Shown here piece by piece: positions 1-9,568 of a stretch of 64,000 nt of DNA (position 1 is its first letter; each line of letters opens with the position of its first letter). The position numbers and the translations under genes were made by a program. This DNA comes from Archaeoglobus sulfaticallidus PM70-1 (lineage in GTDB: Archaea; Halobacteriota; Archaeoglobi; Archaeoglobales; Archaeoglobaceae): positions 868,001-932,000 of the forward strand of contig NC_021169.1 in NCBI RefSeq assembly GCF_000385565.1, written 5' to 3'. The notes under the pieces were generated by a model. The model saw nothing but the letters and a program-made list of their open reading frames with translations, did not search any database and was not told the origin of the DNA.

Positions 1-349
1 AGGCAATGTTTATGTCCACACTGCTTGCCCTCTTTATCCCACTTAGATAGGGAGTTCTGCCGAGTAGAACTATATCAAGAACACTCAAACCCGTTTCGGG
101 AGTTTCCTGAGGAAGGAAGCCCATCCTTTTCGATGCCGAATCTATCGTTTTTATCTTCCTTCCATCGAGCAGAACAACACCCCTCACTGGCCTGAGGATG
201 CCGAAGATCGTTCTGAGCAGTGTTGACTTTCCGCTCCCATTCGGTCCGAGGAGGGCCACAAAATCGTGATCACTAACCTCGAATGTCATATCCCTGAGGA
301 CTTCGCTGCTTCCAAGCCTTACACTCACACCCTTAACCTTCAGCCTCAT
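1..349 (-). CDS. ABC transporter ATPase (FecE/BtuD type), N-terminal part
   Basis: The minus strand from the ATG at 349 reads about 116 residues without a stop and runs off the left edge of the window. It contains a Walker A motif (GPNGSGKST) about 33 residues from the start, then the beta-strand and helix pattern of iron-siderophore/cobalamin ABC ATPases, including a Q-loop region (GFLPQET). The Walker B and signature motifs lie outside the window. The start is one base past the stop of the BtuC-like permease, so the two genes form one operon. The ATPase would energise uptake of an iron chelate, haem or cobalamin at the cytoplasmic face. The substrate cannot be told from this fragment. Confidence 0.9.
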   Translation of the reverse strand, partial: MRLKVKGVSVRLGSSEVLRDMTFEVSDHDFVALLGPNGSGKSTLLRTIFGILRPVRGVVLLDGRKIKTIDSASKRMGFLPQETPETGLSVLDIVLLGRTPYLSGIKRASSVDINIA

Positions 350-350
350 C

Positions 351-1307
351 TCAGACCTTCCTCCACAGTATGTAAACGAAGAAGGGTCCTCCAAGCATTG
401 CTGTTATCGCCCCAACAGGCAGCTCCCCGGTTGTCGCAGTTTTGGCAACCAGATCAATAAGGGGCATAAATAGCATGGCAAAGAGGATTGTTAGAGGCAG
501 GAGCTTCTGATGCTCCTCTCCAACAAGCATTCTCATCGTATGCGGGATAATAATCCCGACAAAACCGATAACCCCGCTGACAGCCACAGCAGATGAAGTT
601 AATACAGCTATCACAGCAATCAGATACTTCCTGAATCTATTAACATCTACTCCAACAGCCATCGCATGCTCATCACCCAGCAGCAGGGCGTTGAGGTTCC
701 AAGAGTTAATAAGCAGATATGCTATTCCTGCTATGGTTATGGGCAAAGCGAAGTAAACCTCGCTCCACTGCGGGTTTGAGAAGCTACCCATTATCCAGAA
801 AACAACCTTGTGCATGCTCTGAGCGAAAAAATAGATTATCAGTGAAGTCAGCCCGGAAAAGAACGATGCTATTGCTATCCCTGCGAGGAGTATTGCATAG
901 GTCTGATCTCTGAATCTGCTGGTTGTGCCGATCTCGTAAACAAGATACGAGGTTAAAAGGGCCGATACGAAAGCCAGAATAAGCTTGTTCTGGATAGTTC
1001 CAAAACCAAGAACAGTTGCTATTGCTGCTCCAACACTCGCGCCACTCGCCACTCCGAGAATGTATGGCTCAGCAAGAGGATTGCGAAACAGTGCCTGCAT
1101 TGCACATCCAGAAGCCGATAGCGATGCCCCAACAAGGACTGCGGTTAAAAACCTTGGTAGTCTCGTATCTATAACTATGCTCCGCTCTATCTTATCAGCA
1201 TTTCCGGTGAGAACCTTCAGCAACAAATCGTTTTGATAACCCAAGCTGAGATAAGAAACGAACACGACTGCATTCAGCATCAGCAGTGCGATAACCATTC
1301 TTTTCAC
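351..1307 (-). CDS. FecCD/BtuC-family ABC transporter permease
   Basis: This 318-residue protein is almost entirely hydrophobic and has the length and signature segments of the FecCD/BtuC permease family. They include the conserved 'RLPR' stretch near residue 50, the 'GCAMQALFRNPLAEPYILG' segment and a C-terminal 'GVIGFVGIIIPHTMR' segment. The family forms a homodimer with ten helices per subunit that passes iron-siderophores, haem or vitamin B12 across the membrane. It lies directly upstream of the ATPase gene. A substrate-binding protein is not seen upstream, where the neighbouring gene is divergent, so it may be encoded elsewhere or past the left edge. Substrate remains open. Confidence 0.93.
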   Translation of the reverse strand: MKRMVIALLMLNAVVFVSYLSLGYQNDLLLKVLTGNADKIERSIVIDTRLPRFLTAVLVGASLSASGCAMQALFRNPLAEPYILGVASGASVGAAIATVLGFGTIQNKLILAFVSALLTSYLVYEIGTTSRFRDQTYAILLAGIAIASFFSGLTSLIIYFFAQSMHKVVFWIMGSFSNPQWSEVYFALPITIAGIAYLLINSWNLNALLLGDEHAMAVGVDVNRFRKYLIAVIAVLTSSAVAVSGVIGFVGIIIPHTMRMLVGEEHQKLLPLTILFAMLFMPLIDLVAKTATTGELPVGAITAMLGGPFFVYILWRKV

Positions 1308-1376
1308 GGAGTCAAGCAGATTTGAATATTAGATAAAGTTTACCTTTCATTTTGTTCATCTATAGAACTTTTTCTC

Positions 1377-1404
1377 GATTATTATTGATTATTACCGATT
1401 ATTA
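1377..1404. promoter_or_regulatory. Three phased GATTATTA repeats between the importer and taw1
   Basis: GATTATTA occurs at 1377-1384, 1387-1394 and 1397-1404, an exact 10-base period, in the divergent intergenic region. Repeats on one helical face suggest a cooperatively bound regulator or a bendable promoter element. The position is 70-100 bases upstream of the permease start and 50-80 upstream of taw1. Function is inferred only from spacing. Confidence 0.45.
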
Positions 1405-1455
1405 CTTTAACCTCAATTAACAAAAATAGTTAAGTATCAATTTGGCGAAGTATGT

Positions 1456-2337
1456 ATGATGGTTAAAACTCTCAGCGAGCTGAAAGGCTACAACATCGTA
1501 GGAAAGCATTCCGCAGTCAAAACATGCCTCTGGTTGAAGAAGTCATTAAAAGACGAGGGAGTATGCTATAAGGAGAAGTTCTATGGTATAAAAAGCCATA
1601 GATGCCTGCAGATATCCCCAGCGCTCAGGTGCAATCTGAGCTGCATACACTGCTGGAGACCGCTGAGCCTGATGCCTGAGATAGATGGCTGGGATGATCC
1701 TCAGTTCATTGTCGAGGAGAGCATTAAGGCTCAGCAAAGACTGCTCAGCGGATTCTGGGGTACTAAGGGTGTGAACACAAAAAAGCTCGAAGAGGCTTAC
1801 AAGCCAAATCAGGTTGCGATAAGCCTGATCGGGGAGCCAACCCTCTATCCATTCATAGCTGAACTGGTTGATGAGTTCAACAGCAGAGAGATGACAACCT
1901 TTGTTGTAACAAACGGCACCAACCCGAATGCTGTAGATAGATTGGAGCCGTACCAGCTTTACATCAGCCTGACAGCATACAGCGAATCATCCCATAAAAC
2001 CCTCAACAAACCACACGGGAATTTGTGGGATAAAATCAACAGATCACTTGAAATAATGTCTGAGAAGGACTGCAGGACCGTTCTAAGACTGACGCTGATT
2101 AAAGGCATAAACATGAACGTTGAGAGGTTTGCTGGGCTTATCAACAAAGCAAATCCGGATTTTATAGAGGCAAAGGCCTACATGCATTTGGGTCACTCAA
2201 GGTACAGGCTTGAAAGATCTGCCATGCCTGAGCATGATGAGATTAGAGATTTTGCGGAAAAGCTGGAAAAGTTGGCCGACTACAGAATTGTGGATGAGTC
2301 CGAGATTAGTAGGGTTGTACTGCTCGAAAGGAAGTGA
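1456..2337 (+). CDS. taw1: tRNA 4-demethylwyosine synthase (Taw1), radical SAM
   Basis: This 293-residue protein carries the radical SAM cluster motif C59-NLS-C63-IH-C66-W. Three further cysteines lie at 24, 37 and 50, spaced 13 and 13. That is the spacing of the second, pyruvate-binding 4Fe-4S cluster of archaeal Taw1/TYW1. The enzyme converts N1-methylguanosine-37 of tRNA-Phe plus pyruvate into the tricyclic 4-demethylwyosine. The methyl donor step is supplied by Trm5, and a Trm5-like gene lies at 54.5 kb in this window. ATG at 1456 or the adjacent ATG at 1459 both fit. The gene overlaps the translin gene by four bases. Confidence 0.92.
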   Translation: MMVKTLSELKGYNIVGKHSAVKTCLWLKKSLKDEGVCYKEKFYGIKSHRCLQISPALRCNLSCIHCWRPLSLMPEIDGWDDPQFIVEESIKAQQRLLSGFWGTKGVNTKKLEEAYKPNQVAISLIGEPTLYPFIAELVDEFNSREMTTFVVTNGTNPNAVDRLEPYQLYISLTAYSESSHKTLNKPHGNLWDKINRSLEIMSEKDCRTVLRLTLIKGINMNVERFAGLINKANPDFIEAKAYMHLGHSRYRLERSAMPEHDEIRDFAEKLEKLADYRIVDESEISRVVLLERK

Positions 2338-2936
2338 ATCGTATGTTTACCGAGTTTGAGAAAAAGATGGATGAGATTAAGAGATATCTCGACCTGCTTG
2401 ATACTGCAAGAGAGGAGCTGTTGAAGCTTACTAGAGATTTGAGGAGGAGGGCTACGAGTGCGATAGCAGAGGTACATCGAAATTCTCTGGAGAATGCAGA
2501 GAATATGCTCAAAGAGTGCTTCAACCACCTCGAGAAGATAAAGTACTATGAAGATGATTTTCCCGAAATATACTATCCGATAACCAGAGATCCCATTCAG
2601 GAGTTCATTGAGGCTTATGTGTTCTTCAGCATCATAAAAAATCGCGAGATTGCAATTCCCGAAGTTAAGGTACATCCGTCTCCGATTCTGACAGGTCTGG
2701 CTGACTGCGTTGGAGAGCTCAGGAGATATGCACTGGAGATGATGAGAGAGATGAAGGTCAAGGAGGCAAATGAAATGATAAACTTCATGGAGGCCATATA
2801 CAGCAAGCTGATAGAGTTTGACTACCCGGACAAGATAGTTCCGCTAAAGTCCAAGCTAGATATGGTCAGGCTGGCAATTGAGCGAACGAAATCAGACCTG
2901 CTTTCTGTGATGAGACTGATAAATGAGACTGGATAA
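2334..2936 (+). CDS. Translin-family RNA/DNA-binding protein
   Basis: The 200-residue all-helical protein has the translin-family C-terminal half, a 'GELRRYALEMM' helix followed by 'FDYPDKIVPLKSKLDMVRLAIE'. Archaeal translins form octameric shells and bind or cleave small RNA and single-stranded DNA. The archaeal physiological role is not settled. Translation starts either at GTG 2334, which overlaps the taw1 stop (GTGA), or at ATG 2343. The coupling suggests one transcript with taw1 and perhaps a tRNA-related role, as eukaryotic translin-TRAX trims tRNA fragments. That functional link is inference. Confidence 0.88.
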   Translation: MNRMFTEFEKKMDEIKRYLDLLDTAREELLKLTRDLRRRATSAIAEVHRNSLENAENMLKECFNHLEKIKYYEDDFPEIYYPITRDPIQEFIEAYVFFSIIKNREIAIPEVKVHPSPILTGLADCVGELRRYALEMMREMKVKEANEMINFMEAIYSKLIEFDYPDKIVPLKSKLDMVRLAIERTKSDLLSVMRLINETG

Positions 2937-2976
2937 GATTTATAGAGCTTGATGGATAAATAAAAATTAACAAAAA

Positions 2977-4284
<1,308 letters not shown>

Positions 4285-4301
4285 TTAAACTCTTGGCATT
4301 C

Positions 4302-5096
4302 TCATTCAGAAGTCAGAAACTCGTAAGCGGATTCGGCACTTGAGTTCTCATGTATGATCATCGCTATCGCCTTCGTCATCTTCGTTGGATTATCTGCCTG
4401 GAATATGTTCCTTCCTATCGCCACACCCTTGGCTCCAGCGTGCATCGCATCCTCGACCATTTTGAGGAAGTCTATTGTCCTCTCTATTCTTGGTCCTCCG
4501 GCTATAACCACCGGCACCGGGCAGCCTTTAACAACCCTTCTGAAAGAGTCCGGATCACCAGTGTAGTTTGTTTTGATTATATCTGCCCCAAGCTCGGCTC
4601 CAGCCCTCGTTGCTATTTTAACGGATTTTTCGCTGAATGGATCTATTCCATTGCCCCTGGGATACATCATCGCGAGCAACGGCATACCCCATTCCATGCA
4701 GCTTTTGCTTATGCTACCGAGTTCCTCAAGCTGTTTAGGCTCCGTGTTGCTGCCTATGTTCACATGAATGCTTACAGCATCTGCACCCAGCTTCAAAGCC
4801 TCTTCAACACTGCAGACAATCTTCTTATCGTTTGGATCTGGTGAGAGAGATGTAGAGCCGCTCAGATGGACTATCAATCCAACATCCTTTCCGTATCCCC
4901 TGTGTCCAAATGGGACTATCCCCTTGTGGACTATTACTGCATTCGCCCCTCCTTCTACAACCTTGTTTATCGTCTCTGGCATATTTTCAAGCCCCTCTAT
5001 AGGCCCAACCGATAAGCCGTGATCCAGTGGCACTATGAGCATCTTTCTTGAATCCCTATTTATTAACCTCTCAAATCTTATCTTTTTACCAATCAT
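4302..5096 (-). CDS. Class I aldolase paralogue of 2-amino-3,7-dideoxy-D-threo-hept-6-ulosonate synthase
   Basis: This 264-residue TIM-barrel protein belongs to the archaeal FBA-I/DeoC-like family. Seen motifs are '[14 protein letters not shown]' near the N-terminus, 'VSIHVNIGS', 'LLAMMYPRG', and the Schiff-base lysine in '[10 protein letters not shown]'. It is a close paralogue of the protein at 36177-36971, which sits in the shikimate operon. This copy is alone, so its substrate is uncertain: it may be a second ADH synthase or a fructose-1,6-bisphosphate aldolase. It has its own promoter with an inverted repeat between TATA and start. The start ATG at 5096 is preceded by a GGTGAG Shine-Dalgarno. 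Confidence 0.88.
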   Translation of the reverse strand: MIGKKIRFERLINRDSRKMLIVPLDHGLSVGPIEGLENMPETINKVVEGGANAVIVHKGIVPFGHRGYGKDVGLIVHLSGSTSLSPDPNDKKIVCSVEEALKLGADAVSIHVNIGSNTEPKQLEELGSISKSCMEWGMPLLAMMYPRGNGIDPFSEKSVKIATRAGAELGADIIKTNYTGDPDSFRRVVKGCPVPVVIAGGPRIERTIDFLKMVEDAMHAGAKGVAIGRNIFQADNPTKMTKAIAMIIHENSSAESAYEFLTSE

Positions 5097-5105
5097 AATC
5101 TCACC

Positions 5106-5138
5106 TTGCTACTCTGTAACTAAGTGACAATGTAGCAA
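5106..5138 (-). promoter_or_regulatory. Inverted repeat TTGCTAC...GTAGCAA in the promoter of the solitary aldolase
   Basis: TTGCTAC (5106-5112) and GTAGCAA (5132-5138) are perfect inverted repeats lying between a TATA-like element (TTTATAT on the minus strand, about 5137-5144) and the aldolase start at 5096. The arms would straddle the transcription start, a typical repressor position in archaea. The binding protein is unknown. Confidence 0.5.
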
Positions 5139-5144
5139 TATAAA

Positions 5145-5532
5145 AGATTTTCGAACCAATATAATCAGACTTTCAGTTTTAATCATGTATATAAGTAATA
5201 GATCAGAATCGATTCCTTTACTTGCAGTTCGGAGATACGCGGAAATACTTGAACTGGATTCAGAATTCGCTGTTTGAAGGCGATTAACCAAAGTGGATTT
5301 TGAAGAAGTGAAAATCGTTTAAAGGATATAATTGGCAATAGAGGAGATACGATAATGATATACAGATCCAGAACAGAAAAGACTCAAAAAAGAGGTTTTT
5401 GGAATCGAGAAAAGTAGAATTGATGAAATACTGTATGTAAAGGAGAAATAGCTTAGAATCTCGCTAAAATCTCGTTCAATATAGGATCTTCATGCGAAAA
5501 TATTATCAAACTTGAGAAGTAGCTAACAGTGA
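5145..5532. other. Intergenic stretch before tRNA-Gln
   Basis: No open reading frame of convincing length, start or codon pattern is seen. Short readable pieces on the plus strand break after 15-25 codons, so this may be decayed sequence. The tRNA promoter should lie in the last 60 bases. Confidence 0.4.
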
Positions 5533-5605
5533 AGCCCCGTGGTGTAGTGGTCAATCATGCGGGCCTTTGGAGCCCGCGACCGGGGTTCGAATCCCCGCGG
5601 GGCTA
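5533..5605 (+). tRNA. tRNA-Gln (anticodon UUG)
   Basis: The acceptor stem AGCCCCG (5533-5539) pairs with CGGGGCT (5598-5604), followed by discriminator A5605. The anticodon stem CGGGC/GCCCG encloses the loop CTTTGGA with anticodon TTG. The T stem CGGGG/CCCCG encloses TTCGAAT. CCA is not encoded. The 3' end from 5590 is the left core of an integrated element, and the tRNA remains intact. In archaea Gln-tRNA is made from Glu-tRNA by GatDE; gatD lies at 52.7 kb. Confidence 0.96.
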
Positions 5606-5607
5606 TA
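5590..5607. repeat. attL core of the integrated element
   Basis: The 18-bp sequence AATCCCCGCGGGGCTATA covers the 3' part of the T arm, the acceptor strand and two bases beyond tRNA-Gln. It is repeated exactly at 26809-26826. The flanking bases differ on both sides. The integrase gene begins 42 bp downstream. Confidence 0.93.
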
Positions 5608-5648
5608 TACGGTAAACATTTTATTTTGGGGGCTACTTTTCGGTTTTA

Positions 5649-6866
5649 ATGGACTATATGGAGAAATTTCACAAAGGGAAGGCAAGACTCGAGAAACAAA
5701 TCCTACTTTTACATAATTTGGAACCTGAGAATAGGGACATCCTGTTCAAGTTCAAGGATTATCTGGTTTCCGAGTCAATCTCTCCCTTGCGGATCTTGAG
5801 GTATGTTCAGATTATGCGGATGACCTCAGAATGGGTCGATAAGCCACTTACTGAATGGGGTAGGGATGAGATCATCAAAGTGCTTGGTGAAATTGAAACA
5901 AGAAATTACAAAGTTGGAACCAAAAATGAGTTTAGAAAAGCCATGAAGAAGTTTTTCAGATGGTTGCATGGTGAGAACTGGGAAAATTTGAAGCTTTTGA
6001 AAAAATTGAAGGAAAAGAATAGGTTACCTGTGATTTTAAGCGAAGAAGAAGTATTCAGGATGGTTGAGGTTGCGGAGCATCCTCGAGATAAGGCAATGAT
6101 TGCGGTGTGGTATGAGGCAGGTTTGAGAGTTGCTGAATTGGCAACTTTGCAGATTAAAGACATTGTATGGTATGAGCAAAAGGATGAGTTAAGAGCCAAG
6201 ATTAAGGTTAGGGGAAAGACAGGTGAACGAGTTATTCCACTTGTTCTTTCGGTTCAGTATCTCAAAAGATGGATTGACATGCATCCTTTTAGGGATGATT
6301 TGAATGCTATAGTGTTTTGCAGTTTTGCGAAGCAGAATTATGGAGGGGTTATTGATTACCAACCTTTATTGAGAAAAGTTAAAGAAATAGCCAAAAAGGC
6401 AGGTATTAGAAAAAGAGTTTATACCCACATATTGAGACATTCAAGGGCTTCTGTTCTTGCTAATTATTTAACTGAGGCTCAGATGTGTGAATATTTTGGT
6501 TGGGAACAGGGTTCCGATATGCCTAAAATATATGTTCATTTGTCTGGAAGGGATATTGATAAGGCTGTGCTTCGAATATACGGGCTAGAAAATGAGGAAA
6601 AAGAGGACGATAAGCTGGAACCTAAAAGATGTCCTCGTTGTAATTACCTTAATGCACCGACAGACAGATTTTGTGGAAGATGTGCTTTGATATTGGATGA
6701 AGAAGAGCGATTAAGGTTTGAATTGAATGAATTGAAAGCAGTGGATGAGTTAACCAAGTTAGTTGCTAATAATCCCGAGCTTGTAATGAAAGCTAAGGAG
6801 ATGTTGGAATTAGTTGAAAGACTGAATGATTATCAAGTTGTCAAGGCTTTTTTGGAGCAGTTTTGA
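5649..6866 (+). CDS. Tyrosine recombinase (integrase) with C-terminal zinc ribbon
   Basis: This 405-residue XerC/D-like integrase has an N-terminal core-binding domain (about 1-115) and a catalytic domain. Visible catalytic residues are R160 (in 'AGLRVAEL'), H260-I-L-R263, a tryptophan in the third box ('FGWEQ') and nucleophile Y295 ('IYVHLSG'). A zinc ribbon C328-x2-C331...C342-x2-C345 follows, then a helical tail. It would recombine the 18-bp core in tRNA-Gln. The gene is not split by the att site, unlike SSV-type integrases. A TATA-like stretch near 5617-5625 suggests a nearly leaderless transcript. ATG 5658 is an alternative start. Confidence 0.95.
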   Translation: MDYMEKFHKGKARLEKQILLLHNLEPENRDILFKFKDYLVSESISPLRILRYVQIMRMTSEWVDKPLTEWGRDEIIKVLGEIETRNYKVGTKNEFRKAMKKFFRWLHGENWENLKLLKKLKEKNRLPVILSEEEVFRMVEVAEHPRDKAMIAVWYEAGLRVAELATLQIKDIVWYEQKDELRAKIKVRGKTGERVIPLVLSVQYLKRWIDMHPFRDDLNAIVFCSFAKQNYGGVIDYQPLLRKVKEIAKKAGIRKRVYTHILRHSRASVLANYLTEAQMCEYFGWEQGSDMPKIYVHLSGRDIDKAVLRIYGLENEEKEDDKLEPKRCPRCNYLNAPTDRFCGRCALILDEEERLRFELNELKAVDELTKLVANNPELVMKAKEMLELVERLNDYQVVKAFLEQF

Positions 6867-6882
6867 TTTTTTCCTTTAACCA

Positions 6883-6890
6883 TTTATATA
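6883..6890 (+). promoter_or_regulatory. TATA box of the structural gene cluster
   Basis: TTTATATA lies between the integrase stop and the GTG start at 6941, which has its own GGAGGTG Shine-Dalgarno at about 6925. Initiation about 25 bases downstream would give a short leader. Genes from 6941 to 12904 follow with overlaps and no other clear promoter. Confidence 0.55.
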
Positions 6891-6940
6891 CTTGAAACTT
6901 ATTTTCTGTTTTTGAAAAATTATTCGGAGGTGTTGAAGTA

Positions 6941-7912
6941 GTGGCGAGAAGGAAAATTAAGAAGGGCGGGCTGGGTAACAACAAGCTGTTGTTTGAGGTT
7001 GCGGTTGGCATCGTTGCTTTAGTGCTGTTGTTCGGGGTGCTGAATACCGTTACACATACGAGTGAGACAGAACTTATAACTACAGAGGATCTAAAAAATT
7101 GCACCCTTGTTATGTACTATACTAAAGTTAATACATCTACTGGTTTAACAGAAGGCTCAGTTTATGCAAGCTATCAACTATCGGATATTGCAGTACTGAA
7201 GGATGGCTATTTGTATGTGGCGTTTCCTTATGATGTTGAAGTACCTGCGGGATACGACTTAGAAGTTGTACATTTTGGCATATACCTTAACAAGACTTTC
7301 AAGGATTTGATAGATCTTGGATGGAACGGTTATGAAGTAGAGTTTCAGTTAGTCAATTCTTCCGCTTTGCCAAGCTCTGGAACAATGTATTTGGGCTTAG
7401 ATGAGGCTTTTGCTGACGCGGGACATGACGAGATCGCGATTGAATCGAGGTGGGAAAATTATCTTAATCTTTCTAACATGTCATCAGTTCCTGCAAAATA
7501 CGAGGGAGATGTTGATCCTGCGGAGCTGCTGATAACTGCGAGCAGTATACTTGATAAAGAAGTTATGTTTTGCTTTGAACCTCTAACGCGTGTGTGGACA
7601 CCTGGAGATGGTCAATATAGAACACTTGATGGTTTTATATTGAAACTTAACATCTATACAGCATCAGAAAAACCAGTTCTCAAAGCCTTCACCGAGCCAA
7701 TCTGGGCGTTCATGGCGGGCTTGTGGTCAACTCTACTCGCAGTATACAACAGAGTTAGGCAGTATATTGGAAGTTTTGTCGGTGGTTTCAGTGTTTCAGC
7801 TTTCTTCACAGGTCTGATAGGTGATCCAGTCACGGCAGCGATCATCTCTGCGATCATGATTGCTGTGTTCTTTTTCGCACTTGTGAGGCCGGCACCGAGA
7901 AGAAGCAGATAA
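6941..7912 (+). CDS. Membrane-anchored extracellular protein, candidate virion spike
   Basis: The 323-residue protein has a basic N-terminus, a membrane segment at about residues 17-36, an acidic, asparagine- and threonine-containing external domain of about 200 residues with several N-glycosylation sequons, and a C-terminal part with an amphipathic stretch and a final membrane helix ('AAIISAIMIAVFFFALV') followed by basic residues. No enzymatic motif is seen. It is the first gene of the cluster and starts with GTG behind a strong Shine-Dalgarno. Its size and C-terminal anchor resemble spike proteins of pleomorphic archaeal viruses, but the sequence itself gives no family assignment. An adhesin-like surface protein is the alternative. 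Confidence 0.8.
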   Translation: MARRKIKKGGLGNNKLLFEVAVGIVALVLLFGVLNTVTHTSETELITTEDLKNCTLVMYYTKVNTSTGLTEGSVYASYQLSDIAVLKDGYLYVAFPYDVEVPAGYDLEVVHFGIYLNKTFKDLIDLGWNGYEVEFQLVNSSALPSSGTMYLGLDEAFADAGHDEIAIESRWENYLNLSNMSSVPAKYEGDVDPAELLITASSILDKEVMFCFEPLTRVWTPGDGQYRTLDGFILKLNIYTASEKPVLKAFTEPIWAFMAGLWSTLLAVYNRVRQYIGSFVGGFSVSAFFTGLIGDPVTAAIISAIMIAVFFFALVRPAPRRSR

Positions 7913-7927
7913 TCCAAGGTGAGGGAC

Positions 7928-8413
7928 ATGGAAAAATTCTCTAATTTTTTTAAAGCATTTGACTTGGTTAAGGCGAGCTTTGCAATCACATTGATTCTCG
8001 CAGGAGTCTATGTTGTATATCCAGACTTATTCCAAGCGGGCGACAGGATTTGGAGTTTGCTTAAGGTTGGTATTGCAGTAGCTGCATCGATTGCCGGCAT
8101 ATACATTGTTTACAATACACTCGAGGCTAAGCGGGGTTATCTCACAGTGGGGGATCTGGCAGGTACAGTAATTGGGATGGGACTGATGTTTGTTGGTCTG
8201 TATTTGATGTTAGGGGAGGCAATTGAGAACACTTTTACCGGGGTTGCACAGACAGTTTTGCAGTTTGTGCCTTATGGCTTGAGTGCTATTAGCATGTTTG
8301 CGGGGATTCAGGCAATACAGAAGAATCGAAAAGAAAGAGCAGCGGTATTTATTGCAATAGCCGCAATATTTGCAATTGTTTCAATATTCAAGCCATTGGG
8401 AGTGATACCTTGA
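7928..8413 (+). CDS. Polytopic membrane protein, candidate virion or assembly protein
   Basis: From the ATG at 7928 this is a 161-residue protein with four to five hydrophobic segments: about residues 13-33, 45-62, 75-98, 108-128 and 138-153. The in-frame GTG at 7919 is part of the Shine-Dalgarno (AAGGTGAG) and is less likely as start. There are no polar catalytic motifs. The stop TGA at 8411-8413 overlaps the TTG start of the next gene, indicating translational coupling. Small polytopic proteins next to a spike candidate are typical of internal membrane proteins in pleolipovirus-like genomes. That role is inferred from context only. Confidence 0.8.
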   Translation: MEKFSNFFKAFDLVKASFAITLILAGVYVVYPDLFQAGDRIWSLLKVGIAVAASIAGIYIVYNTLEAKRGYLTVGDLAGTVIGMGLMFVGLYLMLGEAIENTFTGVAQTVLQFVPYGLSAISMFAGIQAIQKNRKERAAVFIAIAAIFAIVSIFKPLGVIP

Positions 8414-9444
8414 GATTCGTTCTTATTTTTTTGGCTCTTTTTGCTTTAGTCGCAACAGCATCAGCGTCAGTGTGGGATAATGCTGAAGAGGTCTTCCCTG
8501 GAACATGTTATTTTGGCGAGTTGACATATACTGGGGAGGTACATTATTACAAAGTTCAGCTTAGCGCGGGGAATTCAATAACGATATCTCTATCGGGCCC
8601 GGCTGATGCTGATTTTGATTTGTATATTTACGATCCGTCTGTAAATCTAATAGCAAGCTCGACATCAGGAGATTCAGAAGAGTCCTGCACATTTACAGCA
8701 AGCGTGAGTGGCTATTATCTAATTGAGGTTACGTCATGCTCTGGAACAGGTTCATACATGCTTGATGTCGGTCTTGTTTCAGGTGGTGGAAGCTCAAATG
8801 ATGGTGGGGGCAGTACATTTGATTGTAGTCTGATACCTGACTGGCTTGGCCCACTTAGAGATATATGTTACTGGTTAAGTGATGGTGCGAATAGCCTTAC
8901 AGAGGTACTAAACGGCTTCAAGCAATTTATTATTGAGAAAATACAGGCACTTACTGACTTCTTAGGTTGGCTTGCGAGTTTACCATTTCAGGCGGTGGAC
9001 TGGTTATTCAATAAATTAACAGAGATCACTTCAGCAGCAGTTGAGAATATAAAGAATGCTGTTGATGCGTTCATTAAGAGTTTAACAGATCTTGGGACTG
9101 CAATCGGGAACTTTTTTGGAGGACTGTTCAGTGCTGTTGGTGGCTTTGTCTCTGGGCTGCTGGAATCAATTCAGGGAGCGTTTGGATGGATTGGAGAGCA
9201 GCTAGGAATCGCAGGAGAGGGATTAACGGAAAATGCAATAGTCATTATCGCAATAGTGCTTGTTGCTGTTGGTGTGCTGTTCTTTAGACCGGCTTTGTGG
9301 ATCGGTGTGCTCTTGTTAGGTGTGTGGGGTCTTCAGCAACTCGCCGGACAGGGTAATCTTGTACAGGGATTATTTGGAGATTACAAGAACTTAGTAATGG
9401 TCATAATGGGGATTGCTGGTTTGACAATACTGTTTAAGAGGTGA
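8410..9444 (+). CDS. Secreted PPC-domain protein with helical stalk and C-terminal membrane segments
   Basis: The TTG start overlaps the previous stop. A signal peptide spans residues 1-20 ('FALVATASAS'). Residues about 25-120 form a bacterial/archaeal PPC-type beta domain, with the signature 'DADFDLYIYDP' and 'GYYLIEV'. A Gly/Ser linker follows, then about 140 residues of amphipathic helix (140-275) and two C-terminal membrane segments. PPC domains usually cap secreted proteases, but no protease domain is present here. The architecture of globular head, helical stalk and membrane anchor fits a virion surface fibre or a receptor-binding protein. Function is inferred. Confidence 0.82.
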   Translation: MRFVLIFLALFALVATASASVWDNAEEVFPGTCYFGELTYTGEVHYYKVQLSAGNSITISLSGPADADFDLYIYDPSVNLIASSTSGDSEESCTFTASVSGYYLIEVTSCSGTGSYMLDVGLVSGGGSSNDGGGSTFDCSLIPDWLGPLRDICYWLSDGANSLTEVLNGFKQFIIEKIQALTDFLGWLASLPFQAVDWLFNKLTEITSAAVENIKNAVDAFIKSLTDLGTAIGNFFGGLFSAVGGFVSGLLESIQGAFGWIGEQLGIAGEGLTENAIVIIAIVLVAVGVLFFRPALWIGVLLLGVWGLQQLAGQGNLVQGLFGDYKNLVMVIMGIAGLTILFKR

Positions 9445-9448
9445 TAGC

Positions 9449-9568
9449 TTGACATGCTATTTTTGTTTAATTGCTTTTGTTGTTTACAATGTGCTGATCT
9501 TTACATCCCTCATTTTTGCTGTTAAGGCGTATTTAGAGGTTAAGCGATTGAAGAGGGATGGACTATGA
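9449..9568 (+). CDS. 39-residue single-span membrane protein
   Basis: TTG at 9449 is preceded by GAGGTGAT at about 9440 and opens a 39-codon frame. The product has one hydrophobic span (residues 5-27) and a basic tail (KRLKRDG). The stop overlaps the ATG of the next gene at 9565 (ATGA). The reading frame, Shine-Dalgarno and overlap make a real gene likely. No family is recognised. Similar tiny membrane proteins occur in many archaeal virus genomes. Confidence 0.7.
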   Translation: MTCYFCLIAFVVYNVLIFTSLIFAVKAYLEVKRLKRDGL

